Assembly: GCF_002142215.1 (NCBI RefSeq)
Contig: NZ_NAST01000011.1
Coordinates: 25,606-89,605 of the forward strand
Length of the DNA stretch: 64,000 bases
Direction: 5' to 3'
Source: Gilliamella sp. N-G2
Lineage (GTDB): Bacteria > Pseudomonadota > Gammaproteobacteria > Enterobacterales > Orbaceae
Shown here: piece by piece, positions 1-10,699 of the stretch
How the letters are laid out: the number at the start of each line of letters is the position of its first letter
Position numbering within the stretch: position 1 is the stretch's first letter
Program-made: the position numbers and the translations under genes
The notes under the pieces: model-generated
Told to the model about the DNA's origin: nothing
Database searches by the model: none
What the model saw: the letters and a program-made list of their open reading frames with translations, nothing else

Positions 1-12
1 ACTATTACTTAA

Positions 13-261
13 TTAAGCAGCTTTTTGTGCTTGTTTGATCAATGCATTAACACGATCAGAAATAGTTGCACCTAAACCAACCCAGTGATTTACGCGATCA
101 AGATCTAAACGTAATTCTTCTGCTTTACCTTGTGCAATTGGATTAAAAAAGCCAACGCGCTCAATAAAACGACCATCACGTGGGTTACGGCTATCAGTGA
201 CAACTACTTGATAAAAAGGGCGCTTTTTAGAGCCACCACGAGCTAAACGAATAGTTACCAT
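13..261 (-). CDS. rpsP: 30S ribosomal protein S16
   Basis: Small-subunit ribosomal protein that stabilises 16S rRNA folding in the 30S particle. The 82-residue product begins [20 protein letters not shown] and keeps the family core with the DSRNPRDGR and IERVGFFNP motifs; 82 residues is the usual length in gammaproteobacteria. A GAGGAT ribosome binding site precedes the ATG. In relatives rpsP heads the rpsP-rimM-trmD-rplS operon; the rest would lie beyond the left edge on the same strand. A sigma-70-like promoter lies upstream at 327-354. Confidence 0.97.
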   Translation of the reverse strand: MVTIRLARGGSKKRPFYQVVVTDSRNPRDGRFIERVGFFNPIAQGKAEELRLDLDRVNHWVGLGATISDRVNALIKQAQKAA

Positions 262-326
262 AACATCCTCTTAAATTAAAAAATAATCTTTCTTTTGCCC
301 AACATGGACAAAATCAAAGCCCCAGA

Positions 327-354
327 ATTATACTCTTTCTAGCGAAAAGTGCAA
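327..354 (-). promoter_or_regulatory. sigma-70 promoter for rpsP
   Basis: On the minus strand a perfect TATAAT (327-332) lies 16 bp downstream of TTGCAC (349-354). It points at rpsP and is about 65 bp from its start codon. Assigned by consensus match only. Confidence 0.55.
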
Positions 355-520
355 TGACTGATTGAGTGTGTAGAAGCGTGGTAGTAGCGGTTATCCGCAA
401 GTTTAACCATAAATGAACATAAATTCATCTGGTTAACCAAGCGTATTGCAGACAATTCGCTTAATTGATAATAGTTGGCTTGGTTTACTGAGATATTGCT
501 GTCTAATAGATGGTTTATTT

Positions 521-889
521 TTAGGACTTTTTACGTCGAAAAGCACGAATTAAGATGTCGAAAAATCCTAATGATTTGACCATTTTTTGGCTATCAACAT
601 AGACTCGTATTGCTCTTAATACTTTCTTTGGCTCTTTGGAGGCAAAAGCAAATGTTCCATCTTTTTTGGTTTGTATGGAGTATCGAGATATCCACTTACC
701 TTTAAAAAATACCGAGGCGATTACATAATCGACTTCTTCCCAAGGAATTTGAATATATTTGCGTGGATCACGTTGATGATAGAATTCAAATGCTTTATCG
801 CCAATCATAATGTCGCCATATTCTGAAAATCCTGAAAATGCAGTCGCTTTAACTGTTAAATCTATTTTGGTATTTAATGATTGCACCAT
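521..889 (-). CDS. manO: DUF956 family protein (ManO-like)
   Basis: Small cytosolic protein of 122 residues matching the DUF956 family, encoded at the end of mannose-family PTS operons mainly in Firmicutes. Recognisable motifs are MVQSLNTKIDLTVKATAFSG, the GDIMIGDKAFEFY segment and QIPWEEVDYVIASV. Its biochemical role is not established; it is thought to accompany or regulate the mannose PTS. It follows manZ on the same strand after about 150 bp that contains a perfect 11-bp inverted repeat, so its expression may be set partly apart from manXYZ. The C-terminus is basic (FRRKKS). Confidence 0.85.
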   Translation of the reverse strand: MVQSLNTKIDLTVKATAFSGFSEYGDIMIGDKAFEFYHQRDPRKYIQIPWEEVDYVIASVFFKGKWISRYSIQTKKDGTFAFASKEPKKVLRAIRVYVDSQKMVKSLGFFDILIRAFRRKKS

Positions 890-930
890 TTAATTACTTG
901 TTTCCATTATGCTAATTTGAGTTAGTTATT

Positions 931-966
931 TCACCCTTTTCCCGTTATTGATGGTGAAAAGGGTGA
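931..966. repeat. Intercistronic 11-bp inverted repeat, manZ-manO
   Basis: TCACCCTTTTC (931-941) and GAAAAGGGTGA (956-966) are perfect complements around a 14-nt loop. No T-run follows on either strand, so an mRNA-processing or partial-attenuation hairpin is more likely than a full terminator. It would stabilise the manXYZ message upstream of manO. Confidence 0.55.
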
Positions 967-1039
967 GTAATGTTTGAGAAAAGTACAATTTTTACTTAAA
1001 AAGTGCTCTCCTCAACTTTTTTAGTTAACATTGTTGATG

Positions 1040-1951
1040 TTATAAAAGACCAACAACGTGACCAATAATACCGACTAAGAATAATCCAAGAATAATTAAA
1101 ATAGGGGATACTTTTTTACGAAGTAACCACATACATAAGAAAGTTAATAGTAATGGCACCAGTCCAGGTATTAACTGATCTAAGTTATTTTGTAAGGTAG
1201 TTACTTTTTCTTGGCTCAGCGCAAGTCCACTTTGCATTTGGATTAATGCTTGGTGAATACCTTCGGCACCAGCGGGTAGTGAATTCCAATCAATAAATGC
1301 ACCATTATCTAATTTTACTGTTGATACAATAGGTTGGAATTTTATTGATACCCACCTTTGTACCAAAGCTGCCAGGACAAACATCCCTAAGATAGATGCA
1401 CCTTTAGTGATTTTTTGCAGTAAACCATCACCTAAATTATCGGTAATTTTCGAACCGGTACGGTAACCAAATTCTTGAGTAAGCCACATAAAGGAGCAAC
1501 GAATAATATTCCAAAGTAAGAAGAATAAAATTGGTCCTAAAATATTACCACTTAAGGCAAGTGAAGCGCCTAATGCACCAAGCATCGGACGAACCGTAAA
1601 CCAGAATACTGGATCACCAACCCCTGCTAAAGGTCCCATCATCCCCACTTTAACCCCTTGAATAGCGACATCATCAACTGGCGCACCATTAGCACGTTCT
1701 TCTTCAAGGGCTAAAGTCACACCAAGTACCGGTGATGCTAAATAAGGGTGAGTATTAAAAAATTCTAAATGACGTTTAAGCGCGGCTGAACGATCTTCTT
1801 TTGTGGTATATAATTTTTTGATAGCCGGAATCATTGAATAAACCCAACCACCATTTTGCATACGTTCGTAGTTCCAAGAACCTTGAAGGAAAGTTGAACG
1901 CCAAGCTACCGCTAAACGGTCTTTTTTGCTTAATTGAATTTTATCTGTCAT
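1040..1951 (-). CDS. manZ: PTS mannose-family transporter subunit IID
   Basis: Membrane subunit IID of the mannose-family phosphotransferase permease, working with IIC to pass sugar phosphorylated by IIAB. The product has the N-terminal FLQGSWNYERMQNGGW block, the EEERANGAPVDD segment, the GPLAGVGDPVFWFTVRP signature and C-terminal hydrophobic helices. I prefer the start at 1951 (MTDKIQLSKKDRL), with GGAGAA seven bases upstream, over an ATG nine codons earlier that overlaps manY. The resulting 303 residues match Firmicutes-type IID length better than the shorter enterobacterial ManZ. Confidence 0.93.
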   Translation of the reverse strand: MTDKIQLSKKDRLAVAWRSTFLQGSWNYERMQNGGWVYSMIPAIKKLYTTKEDRSAALKRHLEFFNTHPYLASPVLGVTLALEEERANGAPVDDVAIQGVKVGMMGPLAGVGDPVFWFTVRPMLGALGASLALSGNILGPILFFLLWNIIRCSFMWLTQEFGYRTGSKITDNLGDGLLQKITKGASILGMFVLAALVQRWVSIKFQPIVSTVKLDNGAFIDWNSLPAGAEGIHQALIQMQSGLALSQEKVTTLQNNLDQLIPGLVPLLLTFLCMWLLRKKVSPILIILGLFLVGIIGHVVGLL

Positions 1952-1967
1952 GTTCTTCTCCAAGTTC

Positions 1968-2768
1968 TTAGTAATCATTCAAAATATCATCAAGTGGATC
2001 GCCTTTGTTACCACCATTTGATGAATTGCCGCGTTCAGAAAGATTTAGATAAATCAGTGCTAAAGCAATACCTAACGCACCTAGTGCAATCAAGGTTAAT
2101 TGTGATATCGCGGCAACGACAAAACCGATAATGAAAAATGGCCAAACTTCGCGGTTTGCCATCATATTGATTACCATAGCATAACCAACAGCAACCACCA
2201 TACCGCCACCAATAGCCATACCAGTTGTTAACCATTCAGGCATTGAGTTTAACGCTCCCTTAACTGCATCGGCAGGAATAAACAATAGTGCTGCTGCTGG
2301 GATTGCGATACGTAAACCTTGTAAACAAACCCCTAATATTTGCAATAATTCGATTCTACGAATATTACCTTGTTCTGCTGCGGCGTCCATTAAATGCACT
2401 AATGGCACGGCAATAGTTCGTACGATCATCGTTAAAAATAGACCAGCAACCGCAAGTGGGATAGCAATAGCGATAGCTGTGTTCACCCCAGCTTCACCTT
2501 GTCCACCAAGTACTAAAATAATTGACGAAGCAACGGCAGCAAGTGCGGCATCAGGAGCAACGGCGGCACCAATATTTGCCCAACCTAGTGCTATCATCTG
2601 TAATGCGCCACCTAACATAACACCCGCATCTAGATTTCCTGTTACAAGACCAATTAATGAACAAGCAACTAATGGTTGATGAAACTGGAATTGATCCAAA
2701 ATACCTTCCATCCCCGCTAGGAACGCAATAACTATCACTAAAATGATAGCAATAATCGATAAAGTCAT
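1968..2768 (-). CDS. manY: PTS mannose-family transporter subunit IIC
   Basis: Integral membrane channel subunit, 266 residues and strongly hydrophobic with many Gly/Ala-rich helices. It starts MTLSIIAIILVIVIAFLAGM and carries the family segment GLVTGNLDAGVMLGGALQMI followed by LGWANIGAAVAPDAALAAV. It lies between manX (21 bp upstream) and manZ (16 bp downstream with the preferred start), an arrangement that implies one transcript and a IIC-IID membrane complex. The C-terminus is a polar tail rich in Ser, Asn and Gly. Confidence 0.95.
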   Translation of the reverse strand: MTLSIIAIILVIVIAFLAGMEGILDQFQFHQPLVACSLIGLVTGNLDAGVMLGGALQMIALGWANIGAAVAPDAALAAVASSIILVLGGQGEAGVNTAIAIAIPLAVAGLFLTMIVRTIAVPLVHLMDAAAEQGNIRRIELLQILGVCLQGLRIAIPAAALLFIPADAVKGALNSMPEWLTTGMAIGGGMVVAVGYAMVINMMANREVWPFFIIGFVVAAISQLTLIALGALGIALALIYLNLSERGNSSNGGNKGDPLDDILNDY

Positions 2769-2789
2769 AATAATAACCTCTTAATTAAA

Positions 2790-3764
2790 CTAATTTTTCT
2801 GTCCGGCTAATTCTTGTTTCGCTTTCTTTAATAATTCATCCATATTATCGTTAGAATCATTAGGTACTTTGCGAACGTCAAATTTCACATTTTTCGCTTT
2901 TAATTTTTCGAATGCGTCAACATCTTCAGTACTCATAGATAGCACTTTATTGACCATTACCTTGCCAACAGAGTGCGCCATCGAACCCACATTTAATGTT
3001 TGAATATCAACGCCACCTTCGATAGCACGAAGTACATCTTCCGGGTTTTCGAAAAGTAATAAAGCTTTAGTGTTACCAAAACGAGGATCATTCGCAACTT
3101 CGATGATTTTTTTAATTGGCACGACATTAGCTTTAACTCCAGGAGGTGCAGCTTCTTCAATCAGTTTTTTTCTTAACTCATCTTTGGCTACTGAATCAGA
3201 AACTACGATAATCCGATTAGGATTAGTAGCTTTAGTCCAAGACGTCGCCACCTGACCATGTAATAAGCGCGAATCAACACGAGCTAATACTATTTTCAAC
3301 TTACCATCACCTAACACAGTACCTTCTGGGATAGTATTTGATTGTTGGTTGTTTACTTGTGGTTTAGCCGCAATTTCAATAGTTGTTCGAATTCCTTCCT
3401 GAGCTGACTCTATAATTGCTGTAGCCACTTGTTTGGCACTATCCATGGATAAACGTGATGAATAGGCTTCGATCAGCATAGGAAGGTTCAAGCCAGCAAC
3501 GATAGCCCAATTTGGGTGTTTGCCACAGAGTGTATTGGCTTGATTAAATGGCGTTCCACCCCATAAATCAACTAAAAACAGTACTTCGTTTTGGTTATCG
3601 AAAGTAGCTATTGCTGCTAGCATCCGTTCTTTTAAACTTTCTGGACTATCACTTGGGTGCAAGGTAACGGCTTTAACGTTTTCTTGCTCGCCAAATATCA
3701 TCGTCCCTGATTGTAAAATACCTTCAGCAAACTCACCATGAGTTGCTAGGATAATTCCAACCAT
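2790..3764 (-). CDS. manX: PTS mannose-family transporter subunit IIAB
   Basis: Cytosolic fused phosphotransfer protein. The IIA domain (about residues 1-130) has the phosphorylated histidine in ILATHGEFAEG (His9) and the VDLWGGTPFNQA motif. After a polar linker the IIB domain (about 155-320) has its histidine in VDSRLLHGQVATSW (near residue 169). Phosphate flows from HPr to IIA to IIB and then to sugar at IIC/IID; the substrate is probably mannose, glucose or an amino sugar. First gene of the operon; a CRP-like site lies about 95 bp upstream of its start codon. Confidence 0.95.
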   Translation of the reverse strand: MVGIILATHGEFAEGILQSGTMIFGEQENVKAVTLHPSDSPESLKERMLAAIATFDNQNEVLFLVDLWGGTPFNQANTLCGKHPNWAIVAGLNLPMLIEAYSSRLSMDSAKQVATAIIESAQEGIRTTIEIAAKPQVNNQQSNTIPEGTVLGDGKLKIVLARVDSRLLHGQVATSWTKATNPNRIIVVSDSVAKDELRKKLIEEAAPPGVKANVVPIKKIIEVANDPRFGNTKALLLFENPEDVLRAIEGGVDIQTLNVGSMAHSVGKVMVNKVLSMSTEDVDAFEKLKAKNVKFDVRKVPNDSNDNMDELLKKAKQELAGQKN

Positions 3765-3857
3765 AACGTACCTCCTAGGTTTCTATATTATTGCTAATAT
3801 AAAGTTAATAAAATAAAGCAAAGTAATTTTATTTTAGTTAACAAAATAAGCTATTAC

Positions 3858-3873
3858 CTTGATCTGTATCAAA
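3858..3873 (-). promoter_or_regulatory. Candidate CRP site upstream of manX
   Basis: The minus strand reads TTTGA-TACAGA-TCAAG, matching the TGTGA-N6-TCACA layout at the core GA/TC positions. Catabolite control of a sugar PTS by CRP-cAMP would be expected. It sits in the 211-bp gap between murQ and manX. Confidence 0.45.
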
Positions 3874-3975
3874 GATTAATAACAATAATTGTCAACTGAT
3901 TAAATAATCTTCATTTAACTAACATATAAAAACTATGTCATACTTTCTAAGACTACTGCTCAATAAGAGAATAAA

Positions 3976-4887
3976 TTAGGTATTATTTTGTACTAATGTT
4001 TTACGAATGAAGCCATTATTTTGTTCGAGTTTTGTTTTTGCTTGCTGAGCGGTTATTCCGGCAAGAATCATTAAAATAGCTGTTTTACAATGTTGATTAC
4101 ATTGATTTAACGTTGTTATAGCTGTATCTCGGTTGCAATCGGTGGCTTGCATAACAATTGATATTTGCCGTTCAACAAGCTTAGCATTAGTGGCTTCAAC
4201 ATCAACCATTAAATTACCATAAACTTTGCCGATTCTAATCATACTGGCTGTTGTTAACATATTGAGGATCATCTTTTGTGCAGTGCCGGCTTTCATTCTT
4301 GATGAACCGGTAATGACTTCGGCTCCGACAATAGGGGTAATAGCAATATTAGCCAAATTAATCATTGGTGCATTAGGGTTGCAACATAAACTTACCACTG
4401 TAGCGCCAAGTGATTTTGCATATTGCATGCCTCCAATAACATAAGGTGTGCGACCACTTGCTGCGATCCCCACTAAAATATCTTTATCAGTAAAATTAAT
4501 GTGTTTTAGATCATTAATTGCCAATTCGGGTAAATCTTCTGCATTTTCGACAGCTTTAAATATGGCAGGATGCCCGCCAGCGATTAATCCAACCACTTGT
4601 TCAGGAGCTGTTCCATAAGTAGGCGGACACTCGCTGGCATCTAAAATTCCCAATCGACCTGAGGTGCCGGCACCAAGGTAGATTAAACGGCCATGATTTA
4701 GGAATGCATCGCTGATTGCATCCACGGCATTAGCGATGTAGGTAAGTTGTTTTTCGACTGCGAGTGCCACTTGTTTATCTTCATTATTGATAATTTGTAG
4801 AATTTCAATTGTGGATGCGCAGTCAATATTTTCGCTCGCATTGTTGCGATTTTCGGTGACCATAGCCGATAAATTAATGTTTGGCAT
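3976..4887 (-). CDS. murQ: N-acetylmuramic acid 6-phosphate etherase
   Basis: Cleaves the lactyl ether of MurNAc-6-phosphate to GlcNAc-6-phosphate and D-lactate during cell-wall recycling in the cytosol. The 303-residue product has the sugar-isomerase (SIS) fold with [21 protein letters not shown] near residue 75 and the [11 protein letters not shown] motif near residue 200, both diagnostic for MurQ. Its start overlaps the end of lplT by 14 bp, which suggests translational coupling in an aas-lplT-murQ operon, an unusual neighbourhood for murQ. Confidence 0.96.
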   Translation of the reverse strand: MPNINLSAMVTENRNNASENIDCASTIEILQIINNEDKQVALAVEKQLTYIANAVDAISDAFLNHGRLIYLGAGTSGRLGILDASECPPTYGTAPEQVVGLIAGGHPAIFKAVENAEDLPELAINDLKHINFTDKDILVGIAASGRTPYVIGGMQYAKSLGATVVSLCCNPNAPMINLANIAITPIVGAEVITGSSRMKAGTAQKMILNMLTTASMIRIGKVYGNLMVDVEATNAKLVERQISIVMQATDCNRDTAITTLNQCNQHCKTAILMILAGITAQQAKTKLEQNNGFIRKTLVQNNT

Positions 4888-6061
4888 GTGATTTTAACCC
4901 TAACCATACAAAAGCAATAAGAATAGCAAATAGCATACCAAAACCGACGCCAATTGTAATGACTGATAATCCACAAGCGACAGCTAAGGTATAAGCACTT
5001 AACATAATCATCATTGCGCTATACTCGCTTAAGTTCTGTATTGAAATCACACTTCCGGCACCGACAAGCTCTTTACCAATTTTTTGAATTAGTGCATTTA
5101 GTGGCACTAAAAAATAACCGCCTAATGCACCAATAACAACTAATAATATATAAGAGCTAATCATATTACTTTGTAACGTGAATGCGATGACGGCAAATCC
5201 CATTAATATCCCAGCTGGAATACAACGTAATGTATTCGAAATTGAAACCAAAGCACTAGCCAATGCCGCACCAATAACAATACCTATTGCTACAACAGCA
5301 TTTAGATTCGTTGGAGTTGAATTGTCGGTAATACCTAAAACAATTGGTACCCAGCTGATTAATAAGAAACGCAGAGTAATGCCTGCACCCCAAAATAGAC
5401 TGGTACCAAGTAAAGTATAAAGGGCTTGTTTATTATTGAAGATGATTTTGATGGTTTTAGCGAAATCTTTTATCATACTTATCAACTTCCACTCAATATC
5501 TTGTCGAGCAGCTGGTAATTTGGGAATAAAAATATTTGCTATTACCGCTAGTCCATACATAACAACACAAGTAAGCAACGCTAAAGTAATATCTAAATCA
5601 GCAATATGGCCACCGGCAAGTGAACCAAGCAAAATAGCTGCAATGGTTGACGCTTCTATTAAGCCATTCGCTTTAACTAAATTATCGCCGGAAGTGAGTT
5701 CTCCTAAAATACCATATTTTGCTGGCGAGTAACCGGCTGCGCCAACACCGACTAAAAAATAGCCTAAAAATGGATTGATATTTAAGCAGATAATCGCTGC
5801 ACCTAATAATTTAACCCCATTTGCAATCATCATCGCTTTACCTTTCGACATACTGTCAGCAAATTGACCAACAAAAGGAGAAAGAAGGATAAAAGGAATT
5901 ACAAAACCGATTTGCAATGCTGATTGGCTCCATTCTGGATAATGGAGCTGCTTAATAAAAGCAAGGATAGCAAAAAAAATTGCATTGTCAGCAAAGGCTG
6001 AAAAAAACTGAGCTAGCATGGTCGCTGCCATGCCAACTGATAACAATGGTTGTTTAGACAT
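4874..6061 (-). CDS. lplT: Lysophospholipid transporter LplT
   Basis: Inner-membrane major-facilitator flippase that returns lysophosphatidylethanolamine to the cytosolic face for re-acylation by Aas. The 395 residues (E. coli LplT is about 397) are arranged in 12 apparent hydrophobic spans. Typical features are [17 protein letters not shown] at the N-terminus, the [18 protein letters not shown] loop and the [16 protein letters not shown] segment. It lies directly downstream of aas (15-bp gap), the same pairing as in Enterobacterales, which supports the functional assignment. Confidence 0.95.
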   Translation of the reverse strand: MSKQPLLSVGMAATMLAQFFSAFADNAIFFAILAFIKQLHYPEWSQSALQIGFVIPFILLSPFVGQFADSMSKGKAMMIANGVKLLGAAIICLNINPFLGYFLVGVGAAGYSPAKYGILGELTSGDNLVKANGLIEASTIAAILLGSLAGGHIADLDITLALLTCVVMYGLAVIANIFIPKLPAARQDIEWKLISMIKDFAKTIKIIFNNKQALYTLLGTSLFWGAGITLRFLLISWVPIVLGITDNSTPTNLNAVVAIGIVIGAALASALVSISNTLRCIPAGILMGFAVIAFTLQSNMISSYILLVVIGALGGYFLVPLNALIQKIGKELVGAGSVISIQNLSEYSAMMIMLSAYTLAVACGLSVITIGVGFGMLFAILIAFVWLGLKSHAKH

Positions 6062-6076
6062 ATCGAATCCTTGCTG

Positions 6077-8224
6077 TTATTGATTCTCATCGGCCATTTT
6101 GCGTAAGGTAATAAAATCGATTTTACCTGTACCCAATAATGGTAACTCTTTAACAACACGAATATCTCGAGGGATCGTTAATGCCGGAATACCTAAATCC
6201 TGCGCTGCTTGATTCAGCTGTTCCCTAGTTAATTTAGTCGAGGTTGTAAATAGCACAATAGCCTCTCCTTTGGCTGCATCGGCTTTTACGGTTGCGCCAT
6301 GCATGGCATCAACATCGACCTTTTTAGCTAAAGCTTCAACACTTTCAAGTGAGACCATTTCGCCAGCAATTTTTGCGAAACGTTTTAATCGACCTTTGAT
6401 AGTTAAAAATTCATCTTTATCAATTGCAACGATATCACCGGTATCATACCAACCTTTATCCACATTACCATTTTCATCAATAGCAACAGGCTCTTCGAGT
6501 ACCCCTGGTTTTTCAACCCGTAAGTACCCCTTCATTACGTTAGGGCCTTTAAGTTGTAGCTCTCCGCCATTGCTAATGCCTGAAACGGGTATTAATCTTG
6601 ACTCCATGCCCGGTAATAAACGACCAACAGTACCAGCTTTAAATGCCATCGGCACATTAAGAGCAACAACTGGTGCACATTCGGTTACACCATAACCTTC
6701 TAAGATTCGAATACCGTATTTATCTTTCCATTGTTCACGCACCGCATCAGAAAGTTTTTCAGCACCAGCAACTACGTAGCGTAAACGCATAAAATCGTAT
6801 GGATGTGCATAACGGGCGTAGTTGGCTAAAAATGTTGGTGTTCCAAATAACACCGTACAGTTTTGGTCATAAATGATTTCCGGTACCATACGATAATGTA
6901 ATGGATTTGGATATAAAAACGTACGACTGCCAGAGAACAACGGTAAAAATAAGCCTGCGGTAATGCCAAAGGCGTGGAAAAGAGGTAATGCCGACATAAA
7001 ACGGTCAGCAGGCGTTGGATCGATAACAGTACGAATTTGTTCGACATTAGCCAATAAACTGCCATGGCTATGGACAACCCCTTTCGGATTACCTTCTGAG
7101 CCTGAAGTAAATAGAACTAAAGCCTCATCTTGACTTGATTGTCGTCGTTTAACTAACCGAGGAATGTATTGATGCACTACAACATATAGTTTATCAAAAA
7201 AGTTCAAACTATTACGCAAGTCTTCAAGGAAATACCAATTTACATCGTTAATTTCTTCTAATAAGTAATCAAGCTTACCTTTTTTAATAAATTTACGTGA
7301 AGTGATAATGGTTTTTATTTCAGCTGCAGTAATTGCACAGGTCAATCCTTTAGTACCTGCCGTGTAGTTGAGCATTGCTGGAATACGGTTTTTAACTGAT
7401 AAACCAAAAATAGTGGCAACAGTAATTGTTGCATTGGGTAATAATAGGCCAACTCGTTCTTTCGGTTTGGTAATTTTAGAAATAATACAACTTACACCGA
7501 TAATCTGCTTAAGTAAGTTTCGATAGGAGGCTTCATGAGTGGTAGGGTCTTGAACCATTCGTGATTTTACGCCATAACGAACTTGAGCTTCGAGTAGAGC
7601 TTCAAAAAGGGTTAATTTAGGGCGACTTGCCATTCTGGCATTCATCATAATTTGATGTAATTTTTCGCCTGCAATATATCTTCGATCACTTGCTTTTGCT
7701 GCGTCAGGCATTGGAATTGATTTTGGTTCCAATACATTAATAGTAATTTTTGGAAATAGACGACGTTTAAATAGACCTTTTAAGCGACTGGTTAAGGTGA
7801 ATTCGGCACCTTCTATCCAAACGGGTACAATGGTCGCCTGAGAACGTGCCGCAACAAATGCCGCACCGTCATAAATCTTCATTAATGATCCGGTTATGGT
7901 AATTCGACCTTCCGGAAAAATAACAATTGGTCGGCCTTTTTCAATTTCACGGACCAATTTTTTTATTGCCATAGGACTTAATGGATCCATTGGCACAAAA
8001 TCGACATAGCGTTTGGCTAAACGAACTAGCCAGTGATTAATATATCCTGCGTAGATAGCAAATACTGGTTTTACTGGTAAAAATACGCCGATTAAAACGC
8101 CATCTAGAAAGGAAACATGATTAGGGGTGATAAGAAGTCTGTCTTGTTTTAGGTTATCAAGATTACCTTGAATCTTGACATGGAATAAAATCTTTAAAAA
8201 AAATTTTAATATTTTAAATAACAT
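6077..8224 (-). CDS. aas: Bifunctional 2-acyl-GPE acyltransferase / acyl-ACP synthetase
   Basis: Re-acylates lysophosphatidylethanolamine. The N-terminal acyltransferase domain carries HX4D in NHVSFLDG with His36 and FPEGR; the C-terminal AMP-forming domain carries [14 protein letters not shown], the GYGVTE motif and YDTGD. I start it at 8224 ([20 protein letters not shown]), which aligns with the E. coli N-terminus and gives 715 residues; an in-frame ATG 27 codons upstream is possible but adds a non-conserved hydrophobic stretch. It is the first gene of aas-lplT-murQ. Confidence 0.95.
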   Translation of the reverse strand: MLFKILKFFLKILFHVKIQGNLDNLKQDRLLITPNHVSFLDGVLIGVFLPVKPVFAIYAGYINHWLVRLAKRYVDFVPMDPLSPMAIKKLVREIEKGRPIVIFPEGRITITGSLMKIYDGAAFVAARSQATIVPVWIEGAEFTLTSRLKGLFKRRLFPKITINVLEPKSIPMPDAAKASDRRYIAGEKLHQIMMNARMASRPKLTLFEALLEAQVRYGVKSRMVQDPTTHEASYRNLLKQIIGVSCIISKITKPKERVGLLLPNATITVATIFGLSVKNRIPAMLNYTAGTKGLTCAITAAEIKTIITSRKFIKKGKLDYLLEEINDVNWYFLEDLRNSLNFFDKLYVVVHQYIPRLVKRRQSSQDEALVLFTSGSEGNPKGVVHSHGSLLANVEQIRTVIDPTPADRFMSALPLFHAFGITAGLFLPLFSGSRTFLYPNPLHYRMVPEIIYDQNCTVLFGTPTFLANYARYAHPYDFMRLRYVVAGAEKLSDAVREQWKDKYGIRILEGYGVTECAPVVALNVPMAFKAGTVGRLLPGMESRLIPVSGISNGGELQLKGPNVMKGYLRVEKPGVLEEPVAIDENGNVDKGWYDTGDIVAIDKDEFLTIKGRLKRFAKIAGEMVSLESVEALAKKVDVDAMHGATVKADAAKGEAIVLFTTSTKLTREQLNQAAQDLGIPALTIPRDIRVVKELPLLGTGKIDFITLRKMADENQ

Positions 8225-8417
8225 CTGATTTCTCAATTTCCGTGCAAAATTGCACTCTGTCATGATAGTGAAAATTATTGCAATATACAAGAAGCTAAAT
8301 TTCAATTGAATTTAATTGTTATTAAACAATTTGTTATGCGAGTTTTCTAGTTCTAAATATTAATTAATAGACAATAAATAGTAAAAAAGTAAAATAAAAG
8401 TTAAATAACAGTAAGGA

Positions 8418-9398
8418 ATGAAAATGTTAATTTTAACAGCTCAAGATATCCAACAATTTTATACCATGGAAGATGCTGTAGCAGCAGATAAACAAGCATT
8501 AAAAATTTATACTCAGGGTAATAGTGAAGTACCTTTACGTATCAACTTTGATATGCAAAAAGGACAATGCCTAGTTATGCCAGCTCATATTAAAGAAAAT
8601 GATGTTGTTGGATTAAAGATTGTCTCGGTTTTTCCTGATAATCCTAAATTGGGCAAACCATCAGTTCCGGCACAAGTGTTTATGATCGAGCCTCAAACGG
8701 GCGAAGTTTGTGCGATATTAGATGGAACCTTTGTTACGCAATTGCGAACCGGTGCGGTACAAGGTGCTGCTACGGATTTATTAGCTAAAAAAGATGCTAA
8801 AAGAGCAGTATTAATTGGTACTGGTGGGCAAGCTGCTGCACAATTAGAAGCTATGTTAACGGTACGGCAGTTAACCGATGTAGCTATTTATGGACTTGAT
8901 GCCAAAAAAGGCAAACAATTTACTGAAGAGATGAAAAAACGATTTTGCCATTTTTCAACTAACTTCTATTTTTCACAAGATTTGGATGAAGATATTCGCC
9001 ATGCTGATATTATTACTTCAGTGACTACATCAAAAGAAGTGACTTTCAATGGTGAGCTAGTCAAACCCGGAACTCATATCAATGGTGTAGGTGCTTACAC
9101 TCCCGAGATGCACGAAATCCCAAGTAATATAGTGGCAAAAGCAGATATTCGTGTACTTGATACTCAAGATGGTGTATTTGCTGAAGCTGGTGATATTATC
9201 GACCCAATTAATCAAAATTTAGTAACAAAACAAGATTTTTATGAATTGGGAGATTTAGTTATCGATCCGCAAAAATGTCGTCAAAACGATCAGCAAATCA
9301 CGTTATTTAAAACAGTGGGAACGGCAGTTTTAGATGTCTATGTCGGTTATGATATTTATCAGAAAGCTAAACAAAAGGCTATTGGAACTACTATCTAA
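8418..9398 (+). CDS. Ornithine cyclodeaminase / mu-crystallin family protein
   Basis: NAD(P)-binding enzyme of the ornithine cyclodeaminase family, 326 residues. It shows FDMQKGQCLVMPAHI, the RTGAVQGAATDLLAKKDAK block and the Rossmann glycine motif VLIGTGGQAAAQLEAM near residue 135. Members deaminate ornithine to proline or reduce related imines (ketimine or pyrroline reductases, alanine dehydrogenases), so the exact substrate is open. GTAAGG lies just upstream of the ATG. It stands alone, divergent from aas, with a hairpin terminator downstream. Confidence 0.88.
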   Translation: MKMLILTAQDIQQFYTMEDAVAADKQALKIYTQGNSEVPLRINFDMQKGQCLVMPAHIKENDVVGLKIVSVFPDNPKLGKPSVPAQVFMIEPQTGEVCAILDGTFVTQLRTGAVQGAATDLLAKKDAKRAVLIGTGGQAAAQLEAMLTVRQLTDVAIYGLDAKKGKQFTEEMKKRFCHFSTNFYFSQDLDEDIRHADIITSVTTSKEVTFNGELVKPGTHINGVGAYTPEMHEIPSNIVAKADIRVLDTQDGVFAEAGDIIDPINQNLVTKQDFYELGDLVIDPQKCRQNDQQITLFKTVGTAVLDVYVGYDIYQKAKQKAIGTTI

Positions 9399-9420
9399 TA
9401 ATTCTTTTAAACCCCAAATC

Positions 9421-9455
9421 ACCCCTTAACAAAAAATTTGAAAAAGGGGTTTTTA
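9421..9455 (+). terminator. Terminator after the cyclodeaminase gene
   Basis: ACCCCTT (9421-9427) pairs with AAGGGGT (9444-9450), followed by TTTT. The hairpin lies 22 bp past the stop codon. Confidence 0.6.
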
Positions 9456-9598
9456 ATGTCTAAAATTGGTATTAATAGTGTTTCTTATGAGTATTAACAA
9501 TAAGTTAGTTCTATAAAATAAAAAATTATAGGAAAGGGTTTTTTAGCGCTTAAAATCGTCGTTAATGGTATTACTTATTAACATCAACAATAGATTAG
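9447..9598. repeat. Degenerate direct repeat, two units 90 bp apart
   Basis: A unit of about 62 bp starting GGGTTTTT at 9447 recurs at 9536. Over the 48 bp from TAAAAT (9461 and 9551) 35 positions match, and both end with a TTAACA or TCAACA then TTAG pattern. It fills the gap between the cyclodeaminase gene and gpsA. Function unknown; the first unit begins in the terminator stem. Confidence 0.5.
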
Positions 9599-9647
9599 CC
9601 ATTATCAATAAAATCATGCGAGGTAAGAGCGGCTCTAAGATCGAAAC

Positions 9648-10661
9648 TTAGCTTTTCAGCTCTTCTTTTTGTGAACGCCCTAATAATGACATAGCTGCCT
9701 GTTTTGGATCTTTATGTTCATAAAGTACTTTATAGATTTGTTCAGTAATAGGCATATCGACGTGATATTTTTGTGCTAATGACCAAACTTCTTTGGTATT
9801 TCTACAGCCTTCAACCACTTGAGCAATGATTTCTTGTGCTTCTTGAATTGATTTGTTTTGACCTAGTAAAATACCAAAACGACGATTTCGAGACTGATTA
9901 TCGGTACAGGTTAGTACCAAATCACCTAATCCTGCCATCCCCATAAAAGTGGCGGGATCGGCACCAAGTGCTTCTCCTAATCGCATCATTTCAGCCAATC
10001 CACGAGTGATTAATGCTGTTCTGGCATTAGCACCAAAACCAAGTCCATCAGACAATCCAGCACCAATGGCAATCACATTTTTGACTGCTCCGCCAAGTTG
10101 AACACCGATAAAATCTTTACTGCTGTATACTCGAAACGATTTACTACAATGGAATAAATTTTGTAGTTCTGTTAAAAATTGTTCATCAGTTGAGGCAACA
10201 GTAACTGCAGTGGGTAAACCAGATGCCACTTCTTTAGCAAATGTAGGACCAGAAATAACCGCTAATGGAATTTTGTCACCTAAAACTTCGCGTGCAACAT
10301 CTTGTAATAATCGTCCAGTATCAACTTCAAGCCCTTTTGTTGCCCAAACAATTTTACTATCCTTTCTTAACAATGGTTTTATTTGTTTAAGAATACTACC
10401 AAACGCATGGCTAGGTACAACAATAAGTAAAATAGGTGCAGCAGCAACAGCAGTGGCTAAATCAGCTTCAATTTGCAGTTGCTCTGGGAAAGGGATATCA
10501 GGCAAAAACTGTCTATTTTGTCTATCATGCTGCAAAATAGCCATCTTATCTGGGTTATGTCCCCACAATAAAGTTTCATGGCCATTACGTGCTAGTAATA
10601 TAGCTAGTGAGGTTCCATAAGAACCGGCACCAATTACAGTCACTGCAGCATCTTTACTCAT
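9648..10661 (-). CDS. gpsA: Glycerol-3-phosphate dehydrogenase [NAD(P)+]
   Basis: Reduces dihydroxyacetone phosphate to sn-glycerol-3-phosphate for phospholipid synthesis in the cytosol. The 337-residue product has the N-terminal dinucleotide motif [30 protein letters not shown], the [15 protein letters not shown] segment and the catalytic-lysine region [17 protein letters not shown]. Gene order yibN-secB-gpsA on one strand matches E. coli except that grxC is missing here. Confidence 0.97.
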   Translation of the reverse strand: MSKDAAVTVIGAGSYGTSLAILLARNGHETLLWGHNPDKMAILQHDRQNRQFLPDIPFPEQLQIEADLATAVAAAPILLIVVPSHAFGSILKQIKPLLRKDSKIVWATKGLEVDTGRLLQDVAREVLGDKIPLAVISGPTFAKEVASGLPTAVTVASTDEQFLTELQNLFHCSKSFRVYSSKDFIGVQLGGAVKNVIAIGAGLSDGLGFGANARTALITRGLAEMMRLGEALGADPATFMGMAGLGDLVLTCTDNQSRNRRFGILLGQNKSIQEAQEIIAQVVEGCRNTKEVWSLAQKYHVDMPITEQIYKVLYEHKDPKQAAMSLLGRSQKEELKS

Positions 10662-10699
10662 ATATAATCCAATAGACTCGATTAACCAAACAATTACAA

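Noticed and set aside
1934..2235. Short frames on both strands inside the manY/manZ junction
   Set aside because: Shadows of the PTS genes in other frames.
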